Made by a program: the position numbers and the translations under genes
Notes under the pieces: model-generated
Told to the model about the DNA's origin: nothing
The model's input: the letters and a program-made list of their open reading frames with translations, nothing else
Databases searched by the model: none
In this document: piece after piece, positions 57,334 to 64,000 of the stretch
How positions within the stretch are numbered: the stretch's first letter is position 1
Layout of the letters: the number at the start of each line of letters is the position of its first letter
Source: Vibrio sp. S9_S30
GTDB taxonomy: Bacteria > Pseudomonadota > Gammaproteobacteria > Enterobacterales > Vibrionaceae
NCBI RefSeq assembly: GCF_014694455.1
Contig: NZ_JAAUWT010000005.1
Coordinates: 186,001-250,000, forward strand
Direction: 5' to 3'
DNA: 64,000 bases

Positions 57334-59469
57334 TTAGAGTACCTCCAATGGGTGGCTTTTGGCAGATTCAAACCTTGCCTCACACGCTCGTTGCTCAGAC
57401 TCGAAATACGGTGCTTTGACGTACTGATTCCAGTTTTGAGGGTCCCCACCTAATGCCGAATCATAATCTGGATTTCCCAACACTTTTAGGTATTCAATCA
57501 GCTCCATTCTCTCTTTCACGCTCAGCAAAGTACCTATCCGACCTTTTACGTCTGCATCTGTAAACAAGTGCCCTTTGTTTCCATTGCCTTCGATTTTTGT
57601 ATCATGCAAAAATGCACCTTGCTCTATGTTTGCCACGTACCCTAAATGAATAGGGTCATATTCTCGATTACCCACATAGAAAGCTTGTGGTCGCTCACTT
57701 TGAGGTGAGAGTAAATGATAAATAGATGGAACTGAGCCATTATGTAGGAACGGAGGTGTTGCCCAAACACCGTGAAGTGGCCTCGATTTATAGGCTCGTT
57801 TGTTCACAATTCGGAAGGGGATATTTAGACCATCGTATTCTGGAATCAAAGACTTATCTATATGATCATCTTGATATAATTTTGGAATCAGCCGATTCAA
57901 CAAAATCTGTAACCCATCTCCAGCGTTGACGGAGTTCATTCCAGGAATGAGCTTACTCGCGTCGTATTTGTGGTCCATATAGTTATTCGCCGCCGTAGCG
58001 TCTGTCCCTATCGTTTTGATATCAATCCATGGCAGCGCCCAAATGACTTCACGCCAATCTTGACGAATAGCCCTCCCCGCTTCATAGCTGATATCACCAT
58101 CCATATCCCACTGCCAGTTCACGTCATTTTGATGAGCTGGATTCGACCCTTCATGTGATGCAACAGGCCACTGATAAGATTCTGAACGATGAGGTCCGTG
58201 GCAATATTGGCAACGCTGCTGAAATAAGTTTTTGCCCTTGGTTGCCATAGCGATGTCGATGTCACCCAGAATGTCTTCTGGCCATCTTGGCGGTTCTAAG
58301 GTTCTTAATTTACCTTCAACACAATGCATTCCAGCCAAATCGATGACGGTTTCTCCAAACTCATCTGACCGTAGCAACTTACCATTTTCGTCCACTAACT
58401 TAACTGGCGCTAATACACCAAGGCTTTCACCGATGTTTCTCGCCATTGGCTGGTTTGTAAACCCTGTGTATTGTACCCAATCAAATCGCCACATATCCCA
58501 AAGAAACGGATAATTCACAGGGGCATTTGCGACTCTCAAGTTACCTGGCTCGTCGATGTCATAACCGAATACAACGTTCCCGATCCGACCAACAGCATCC
58601 GTTCTCCCACGCCCCTCTTCAACTGGGTAATACTTTGGATTACCAGCAGACATCGCAAACCCAGCTCCCTTTGAAATAAACGCGTTTAGATCTTTTCTAA
58701 GTTTCATACGTTTATCCATATTTTCGCCAACGACTCTGTCTGCAAAACGGTTAAACTTGAAGGGGTCAGCATAGGTAAGGAGCACAGAAACGCCCAAGGT
58801 TAGGATAAATTCGCCTCGTTTTGCATTTGAAATACTGTGAAGTGCTTGCCCACCGTCGACTCGAAGTGCCTTACCTTGATAATGCAACTCTCCGGTATGA
58901 CACGCAGCACAAGTTATATCCAACTTTTCACGTTGCGTTTTAGGATCGATATGCCGCCCAAAGCCGATGGGTAAATTGCCTGGATTCATCACACTTGGTT
59001 GCTGACCGGGCTCAACGATAAATCCCCATCCTCTCATGTTGTCGGTACTTGCCAGCATATCGCGAGATAACGGCATTTCGAGGTTCACTAACCAACTGTA
59101 TTCTAAGCCAAGAAGTTCTGTCCCTTGAGGAGTGAAATAATAGGTTTCTCTGTCTTTTTTAGTCCAACCACTGTTTAAATAATGTACTCTATTAACGGTT
59201 TCAACCGTTAAATTGGGCGCTAATAACGCCTTCACTTGAAAATAGATCATGCTGATAAGAAACACTGAGAAAATCGTCACTCTGACCCATTTAGGTCCAA
59301 TTGATAACCATAGGTTCCATAACGCTAATAGTATTCCAAGTCCCCATTTATAGACCTTTATTACAATTCTTATTAAAACTCGGATTACGGTTTTTAGTGC
59401 GGTTAGTAGCACTTTAAAAAACCATTTGAACGGCAAAATAAGCCACTGAACTGTTCTTTCTAATTGCAC
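57334..59469 (-). CDS. Diheme c-type cytochrome, RoxA-like / peroxidase family
   Basis: A 711-residue protein with an unusual long amphipathic and hydrophobic N-terminus (about 1-60), a membrane helix near 62-84 and a large periplasmic domain. It has two haem c attachment sites, CAACH (187-191) and CQYCH (420-424). The spacing, the RVDGGQALHS stretch and the overall length resemble RoxA/RoxB rubber oxygenases and related diheme cytochromes rather than small CcpA peroxidases. First gene of a two-gene operon with the catalase-family gene. The reaction is unknown; an oxygenase or peroxidase acting on unsaturated lipids is possible (inference). Confidence 0.82.
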   Translation of the reverse strand: MQLERTVQWLILPFKWFFKVLLTALKTVIRVLIRIVIKVYKWGLGILLALWNLWLSIGPKWVRVTIFSVFLISMIYFQVKALLAPNLTVETVNRVHYLNSGWTKKDRETYYFTPQGTELLGLEYSWLVNLEMPLSRDMLASTDNMRGWGFIVEPGQQPSVMNPGNLPIGFGRHIDPKTQREKLDITCAACHTGELHYQGKALRVDGGQALHSISNAKRGEFILTLGVSVLLTYADPFKFNRFADRVVGENMDKRMKLRKDLNAFISKGAGFAMSAGNPKYYPVEEGRGRTDAVGRIGNVVFGYDIDEPGNLRVANAPVNYPFLWDMWRFDWVQYTGFTNQPMARNIGESLGVLAPVKLVDENGKLLRSDEFGETVIDLAGMHCVEGKLRTLEPPRWPEDILGDIDIAMATKGKNLFQQRCQYCHGPHRSESYQWPVASHEGSNPAHQNDVNWQWDMDGDISYEAGRAIRQDWREVIWALPWIDIKTIGTDATAANNYMDHKYDASKLIPGMNSVNAGDGLQILLNRLIPKLYQDDHIDKSLIPEYDGLNIPFRIVNKRAYKSRPLHGVWATPPFLHNGSVPSIYHLLSPQSERPQAFYVGNREYDPIHLGYVANIEQGAFLHDTKIEGNGNKGHLFTDADVKGRIGTLLSVKERMELIEYLKVLGNPDYDSALGGDPQNWNQYVKAPYFESEQRACEARFESAKSHPLEVL

Positions 59470-59980
59470 GTTGTCTACCTGACATTGATATATTGCCTAA
59501 AAAACAATGTTAATAAATATTAACAAAATACCCAGAAATTTGGCACTAAAAGAAGATCTCGCAATCGCTTTATGCCTTCCAGTGTTGAGAATTTATACAT
59601 TCAGCTCAATCACTTTTGCTTTATCCGATTACCCAAGCACGCCAACTTAAATTTACACCCCATATACATTTAATTCCAAGACCTAACATAGTGATGACAT
59701 TGGACCTATATCCCTATGCAACAATTCACAATCTCACCAAACAGTTTGAATTAGTCACAAGCTGTATTTATCCCTAATTGAGACTCGGAGCCTTTTGCTC
59801 TAGCCCGCTTTATGCGGGCTTTTCTTTCTCTCACCATTTTGTCTATTTCTTCATCAAAGATTCCAATGAAATACCGCTTCCTCTTAACCCAGAATCCAAA
59901 TAGAAACATGAAAATGCTCTAATTGCGCTGTTCTGGTTTACCAGCCTGCTTTGCAATGGTCTAATACAGGAAGAAATACA
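59470..59980. other. 510-bp gap; possible small RNA ending at 59829
   Basis: No protein gene is visible. A strong plus-strand terminator at 59802-59829 has no gene in front of it, so an RNA transcribed from somewhere in 59500-59800 is likely. I could not fix a promoter with confidence. The rest holds the upstream regions of the diheme gene (minus) and sbcB (plus). Confidence 0.45.
59802..59829 (+). terminator. Orphan rho-independent terminator
   Basis: Stem AGCCCGC / GCGGGCT with loop TTTAT, followed by TTTCTTTCT. Plus-strand orientation; no plus-strand protein gene lies within the preceding 3.8 kb. Confidence 0.85.
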
Positions 59981-60025
59981 ATGCGTAAGCAACAACAAAT
60001 CGGAACCATTAATGCCTCAAGATAG
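59981..60025 (+). CDS. Possible 14-codon leader ORF overlapping the sbcB start
   Basis: ATG 59981 follows a very good ribosome binding site (AGGAAG, 8 bases away) and encodes MRKQQQIGTINASR, ending at TAG 60025, 14 bp inside sbcB. The sbcB ATG itself has only a weak GGAA. This arrangement suggests translational coupling of sbcB to the leader, but it is seen in sequence only. Confidence 0.4.
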   Translation: MRKQQQIGTINASR

Positions 60026-61436
60026 TCAGCCCTCTCTGTTTTTCTTCGATTACGAAACCTGGGGAACCAGCCCCGCCAGAGATCGACCAAGTCAATTTGC
60101 AGGTGTAAGAACGGACATGGACTTAAATATCATTGGCGAGCCTCTGGCCATTTATTGCCAACCACCCTCAGATTACCTCCCCTCACCAGAAGCGGCGCTT
60201 ATTACGGGCATCACGCCACAAACTGCAGTGTTGAAAGGGCTACCAGAACCTGAATTTATTCAAAAAATTCACAAGGAGCTCTCTACACCTAACACGACGA
60301 GCCTTGGTTACAATAGCATTCGATTTGATGATGAAGTCTCTAGGTATACGCTCTACCGAAATTTCTACGACCCTTACGCATGGAGTTGGCAAAATGGCAA
60401 CTCTCGTTGGGATTTGCTCGACGTGATGCGCGCTTGCCATGCATTAAGACCCGATGGCATCAATTGGCCAAAGCGTGAAGATGGCTACACCAGCTTTAAA
60501 CTGGAACACCTGTCTGTTGAAAATGGGATAGAACACGAAAATGCCCATGATGCGATGGCTGACGTAATCGCAACCATTGAAATGGCGAGAAAGGTGAAAG
60601 AAGCTCAGCCAAAGTTGTTTGATTACCTCTTTAGTATGCGCCATAAGCGAAAACTCAATGAACTGGTAGACATCGTAAACATAACACCGTTAATGCATGT
60701 TTCTGGCATGTTTGGGGCGGAATGTGCTTATACATCTTGGGTTGTTCCGTTAGCTTGGCACCCCACGAATCAAAACGCTGTAATAATGGTTAACCTCGCA
60801 ATGGATCCTAGCCCACTTCTAGAGCTCAGCTCTGATGAGTTGAGAGCTCGGCTATACACGCGCCGAGATCAACTGGAAGAAGGTCAATTACCTGTCCCCG
60901 TTAAACTTGTTCATCTGAACAAATGCCCTGTACTTGCACCAGCAAAAACATTGACGGCAGACAATGCCCAATTCATTGGAATCGACAGAGAACAGTGCCT
61001 TCAAAACCTAGCGTTAATTAAACAGCACCCAGAGATTAGAGAAAAACTAATCGAGCTGTACCAAAACAAAGAGGAGTACGACGTCGATCCTAACGTCGAT
61101 ACCCAACTGTATCACGGATTCTTCTCTCCAGCAGACAAAGCAACCATGGACATCATTCGGGAAAAGTCCCCAGAACAATTAGCAGGGCTGGAAATCAACG
61201 TTAAGGATGAACGCATCGCTCCACTTTTATTTCGCTATCGTGCGAGACACTATCCATGGACACTGGATGAGTCAGAACAAGCAAAATGGGCGGCACATTG
61301 TCGAGATTATTTTGAAAGCCATTTACCCGATTACATGCAAAACCTTGAAAACTTAGTTCACGAACATGAAGGTGATGAAAGAAAAGTCTCACTGTTAAAA
61401 TCCGTATATCAGTACGTAGAAAAATTGGTCTCATAG
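60012..61436 (+). CDS. sbcB: Exodeoxyribonuclease I
   Basis: A 474-residue 3'-5' single-strand DNA exonuclease of the DEDDh family, acting in recombination and mismatch repair with SSB. Exo motif I is FFFDYETWGTSP, motif II YNSIRFDDE, motif III HENAHDAMAD. The SH3-like and C-terminal helical domains follow (LYHGFFSPADKATM, LLFRYRARHYPWTL). Full length. Confidence 0.96.
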   Translation: MPQDSQPSLFFFDYETWGTSPARDRPSQFAGVRTDMDLNIIGEPLAIYCQPPSDYLPSPEAALITGITPQTAVLKGLPEPEFIQKIHKELSTPNTTSLGYNSIRFDDEVSRYTLYRNFYDPYAWSWQNGNSRWDLLDVMRACHALRPDGINWPKREDGYTSFKLEHLSVENGIEHENAHDAMADVIATIEMARKVKEAQPKLFDYLFSMRHKRKLNELVDIVNITPLMHVSGMFGAECAYTSWVVPLAWHPTNQNAVIMVNLAMDPSPLLELSSDELRARLYTRRDQLEEGQLPVPVKLVHLNKCPVLAPAKTLTADNAQFIGIDREQCLQNLALIKQHPEIREKLIELYQNKEEYDVDPNVDTQLYHGFFSPADKATMDIIREKSPEQLAGLEINVKDERIAPLLFRYRARHYPWTLDESEQAKWAAHCRDYFESHLPDYMQNLENLVHEHEGDERKVSLLKSVYQYVEKLVS

Positions 61437-61448
61437 GGTCGTTGATTG

Positions 61449-61811
61449 ATGCTGCAACGTGTTCTTGGTTATTTTATTTCCTTTCTTGTCATTATGGCTT
61501 GCTTGCTCATTGGTTTAACTATCCAGCACCTACTAGGGCTTGCCATACCGGGTAGCATATTTGGTATGTTGATTCTCTTTATGCTGCTTGTGCTTGGTCT
61601 TATTCCTGTCGAGTGGGTTCGCCCTACCTCACAACTGTTTATCCGCTATATGGTGCTCCTATTTGTGCCTATCAGCGTGGGGTTAATGAATCACTTTGAC
61701 ATGCTTGTCGACAATGCACTCCCAATACTCGCCAGTGCAGTGGGCGGCACAGCGATTGTGCTTGTATTGCTTGCACTTGGTTTAGACAAACTATTAAAGG
61801 AACCAAATTGA
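61449..61811 (+). CDS. lrgA: CidA/LrgA family holin-like membrane protein
   Basis: A 120-residue protein with four membrane helices, pattern [16 protein letters not shown] and the C-terminal hydrophobic helix. Pairs with LrgB in a membrane complex linked to murein hydrolase control or pyruvate/small-molecule transport. I chose ATG 61449; a TTG one codon earlier is in frame. Overlaps lrgB at TGATG. Confidence 0.9.
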   Translation: MLQRVLGYFISFLVIMACLLIGLTIQHLLGLAIPGSIFGMLILFMLLVLGLIPVEWVRPTSQLFIRYMVLLFVPISVGLMNHFDMLVDNALPILASAVGGTAIVLVLLALGLDKLLKEPN

Positions 61812-62485
61812 TGTGGGTGCTCCTTACTTTAACTGTGTTTTTCTTTGCTCGCGTCATCGCAAGAAAGCTCAATAGCCCGATTGCCAACCCACTTGTTATT
61901 AGCGTTTCCATCATCATCCCGACACTTCTCTACCTAGGTGTTGATTTTGATACTTACTACTCGCAAAACGAATGGTTTAGCTTCTTACTACAACCTGCTG
62001 TTGTCGCCCTCGCTTACCCTCTTTACGAACAACTGCCAGAAATTCGTGCTCGCTGGCGAATTATCTTACTTGCCTGTGGGGTTGGTAGTATTATGTCGAT
62101 GTTTTCATCCACCATGATTGCATATTACTTAGGCACAGAGTTGCACCTTATCGCTAGTTTACTTGGTAAGTCGGTAACAACGCCTATCGCAATGGAAGTC
62201 TCTAGTTACTTAGGTGGCGAGCCCGCTATTGCCGCTATACTCGTCTTACTTGTTGGCGTCTTTGGGGCGGTTTTCGCCTATCCAATTTATAGCTTGATTG
62301 GCGTTAAACACCCAATAGCTCGAGGTCTTACCATGGGTGCCGTTTCCCATGCTCTTGGAACCGCAGCATGCGCAGAGAAACACCCAAAAGACGCCGCATT
62401 CAGTTCACTTGCCCTGGTGGCTTGCGGTGTCATTACTTCCATTCTTGCCCCAGCATTTTTTGCCTTAGTCGTCTGGCTAGGATAA
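61811..62485 (+). CDS. lrgB: CidB/LrgB family membrane protein
   Basis: A 224-residue protein with six to eight membrane helices. LLGKSVTTPIAMEVS and the GAVSHALGTAACAE segment are diagnostic of LrgB/YohK. Translationally coupled to lrgA. Confidence 0.92.
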   Translation: MWVLLTLTVFFFARVIARKLNSPIANPLVISVSIIIPTLLYLGVDFDTYYSQNEWFSFLLQPAVVALAYPLYEQLPEIRARWRIILLACGVGSIMSMFSSTMIAYYLGTELHLIASLLGKSVTTPIAMEVSSYLGGEPAIAAILVLLVGVFGAVFAYPIYSLIGVKHPIARGLTMGAVSHALGTAACAEKHPKDAAFSSLALVACGVITSILAPAFFALVVWLG

Positions 62486-62646
62486 CCATCGCCTAGCCTT
62501 TTCACGCCTTTTTTTGGCGTTGATAACCCTCCTAAAAAGCAATCTATTAATAAATTTGATGTTGGTCGCATGAAATGTTTATGTAATCAATTACAAGTTA
62601 GATGTCACTCACATAGTGAAACCAAATGTCTAATTGCGAACATTTG

Positions 62647-62662
62647 TGTGATTTACATCACC
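62647..62662 (+). promoter_or_regulatory. CRP-cAMP binding site upstream of cdd
   Basis: TGTGA-N6-TCACC, one mismatch from the CRP consensus, about 57 bp before the cdd start. A weaker half-site region (GTCACTCACATAGTGA) lies near 62603-62618. In E. coli cdd is under CRP and CytR, so the same control is likely here. Confidence 0.7.
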
Positions 62663-62718
62663 ATTACACTGTGTATATTTCCTAGAATGAAATTGAACGT
62701 ACCTTAAAAGGACAAGAA

Positions 62719-63606
62719 ATGGACGCTAAGATGTTAAAGGCGATTAAAGAGTTACCTGCTCCACTTGCAACTGCGATGGAGACAATTGTTTCTAATCCCG
62801 ATTTTAACGCGACAATCTCACCACAAGAATTTACAAAGCTTCTGACCATATCCAACCTCAGTGATGAAGAGTTAAGAGTCGCACTGCTTCCCGTTGCGGC
62901 CACCTACTCCCATGCCCCGATTTCCAATTTTTACGTTGGTGCGATTGCACGCGGGCTTTCTGGTCGATTATATTTTGGGGCAAATATTGAATTTCTCGAC
63001 GTACAGCTAGGACAAACCATCCACGCTGAACAATGCGCTATCGCTCGCGCTTGGATGATGCAAGAGCTTGGAATCAAAGACGTAACGGTTAATTTCAGTC
63101 CTTGTGGTCACTGCCGCCAATTCATGAGTGAATTAAATACAGCTTCTGAACTTTTTGTTCAGCTCCCAAATCGAAAGGCAAAAACGCTCTATGAGTATCT
63201 GCCTGACGCATTTGGGCCTAAAGACATTGGGATCGAATCCGCGTTAATGGCAGAAGTTGACCATGGGAAAGCACTCCATTCTGATAATGAGCTGGTTATT
63301 CGTGCTCTGGCCGCACTAAATATGAGCCACGCTCCATACTCCCATAACTTCAGTGGTGTCTCACTGCGCACCAAGTCTGGTGCTGTATTTACAGGCTCAT
63401 ACGCAGAAAATGCGGCTTTCAATCCTAGCCTTCCGCCTCTGCAAGTTGCCATCATTCAAATGAGGATGTTAAACATTCCACTGGAACAACTGGAAGAGGC
63501 CGTATTGATTGAAATGCGCGATGCAACATCAAGCCACCTATCGATGACGCAAGCGACACTGGAAGCAATCAATCCAGATATTCCTCTCGAATACATTTCA
63601 CTATAA
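62719..63606 (+). CDS. cdd: Cytidine deaminase
   Basis: A 295-residue homodimeric zinc enzyme converting cytidine and deoxycytidine to uridine forms. The catalytic domain has HAE at 102-104 (zinc His and proton-shuttling Glu) and PCGHC at 128-132. The C-terminal half is the inactive duplicated domain typical of E. coli-type Cdd. Confidence 0.96.
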   Translation: MDAKMLKAIKELPAPLATAMETIVSNPDFNATISPQEFTKLLTISNLSDEELRVALLPVAATYSHAPISNFYVGAIARGLSGRLYFGANIEFLDVQLGQTIHAEQCAIARAWMMQELGIKDVTVNFSPCGHCRQFMSELNTASELFVQLPNRKAKTLYEYLPDAFGPKDIGIESALMAEVDHGKALHSDNELVIRALAALNMSHAPYSHNFSGVSLRTKSGAVFTGSYAENAAFNPSLPPLQVAIIQMRMLNIPLEQLEEAVLIEMRDATSSHLSMTQATLEAINPDIPLEYISL

Positions 63607-63620
63607 ATCGTAACAACTAA

Positions 63621-63660
63621 TGCACATTAAGTCCTTCAGTTTACAAGGTCTTAATGTGCA
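63621..63660 (+). terminator. Long hairpin between cdd and purT
   Basis: An 11-bp perfect outer stem (TGCACATTAAG / CTTAATGTGCA), a T-T mismatch and an inner CCTT/AAGG stem. It begins 14 bp after the cdd stop. The lack of a T-run argues against a classical terminator; it may protect the mRNA end or regulate purT. Confidence 0.5.
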
Positions 63661-63753
63661 GAGTTTGAATTCATGCAAAGCCAAGGCAAACGATTGCGCA
63701 CCAACAAAAAATGAGTATGATTCGCATCAGATCATTCAAGATAAGGTTGAATT

Positions 63754-64000
63754 ATGTTTGGTACAGCAACGAATAAAAAGGCAACACGCGTTCTTCTGCT
63801 TGGATCAGGAGAGTTAGGCAAGGAAGTGGCCATCGAGTGTCAGAGACTTGGATTAGAGGTCATAGCCTGCGACCGCTATCCGAACGCTCCAGCGATGCAA
63901 GTCGCCCACCGTTTTCACGTTCTGGATATGTTGGATGGCGATGCATTGGCAACTGTTATTGCCCAAGAGCAGCCTGATTTTGTTGTTCCGGAAATCGAAG
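63754..64000 (+). CDS. purT: Formate-dependent GAR transformylase PurT, N-terminal part
   Basis: The third step of purine synthesis using formate and ATP. The frame opens at ATG 63754 (AAGG site) and runs off the window end. The N-terminal nucleotide-binding motif is [15 protein letters not shown], followed by [24 protein letters not shown] and PDFVVPEIE, as in PurT. Confidence 0.95.
   Translation, partial: MFGTATNKKATRVLLLGSGELGKEVAIECQRLGLEVIACDRYPNAPAMQVAHRFHVLDMLDGDALATVIAQEQPDFVVPEIE

Noticed and set aside
59538..59556. TTTGGCAC near the diheme gene as a sigma-54 promoter
   Set aside because: No TTGC follows at the correct distance.

Overview
The window looks like chromosomal DNA of a Vibrio or close relative (Gammaproteobacteria). 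Protein sequences such as NorM, RibE, NagK, the DUF3080, DUF2960, DUF3802 and CPXCG proteins, and the gene orders ribE/norM/ligE and sbcB-lrgA-lrgB-cdd-purT, match my memory of Vibrio chromosome I. This is recollection and no search was run. Both edges cut genes: a histidine kinase on the left and purT on the right.

Region by region: (1) 1-7.1 kb holds a two-component system (histidine kinase and sigma-54 activator). It is divergent from a tungstate-uptake and molybdopterin operon (tupA-tupB-tupC-mobA-mobB/moeA fusion) that is preceded by a textbook -24/-12 promoter. (2) 7.2-20.4 kb is an ordinary accessory/housekeeping stretch of single genes: nagK, a DTW-domain tRNA modifier, a fatty acid hydroxylase, an NlpC/P60 lipoprotein, a receiver-CheC/PAS-GGDEF pair, a fructosamine-kinase-like gene, ribE, norM, ligE and a small RRM protein. 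(3) 20.6-20.9 kb carries two tRNA-Val(GAC) genes with their own promoter and terminator. (4) 21.2-53.5 kb is a complete type VI secretion system. All of it lies on the minus strand except the kinase gene: tagH-tssJ-tssK-tssL-tssM-tagF-pppA-tssA-tssB-tssC-tssC2-tagJ-tssE-tssF-tssG-clpV-hcp-vgrG, then a putative adaptor, an Rhs protein with an unassigned C-terminal domain, and a DUF1704 zinc-peptidase-like gene. A PpkA-like kinase is divergent from tagH. The order resembles V. parahaemolyticus T6SS2 as I recall it. (5) 54-59.5 kb has a 7TM-GGDEF diguanylate cyclase and a two-gene operon of a RoxA-like diheme cytochrome and a catalase-family protein. (6) 59.5-64 kb has sbcB, lrgA/lrgB, cdd and purT.

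How the parts work together: the T6SS carries a full post-translational control module (kinase PpkA, phosphatase PppA, FHA protein TagH, TagF). Its cargo end (hcp, vgrG, a possible thiolase-like adaptor, a PAAR-less Rhs protein) ends with no recognisable immunity gene. That cargo end is the least explained part of the window and the best candidate for something undescribed. I saw no transposase, integrase, CRISPR array or prophage gene.
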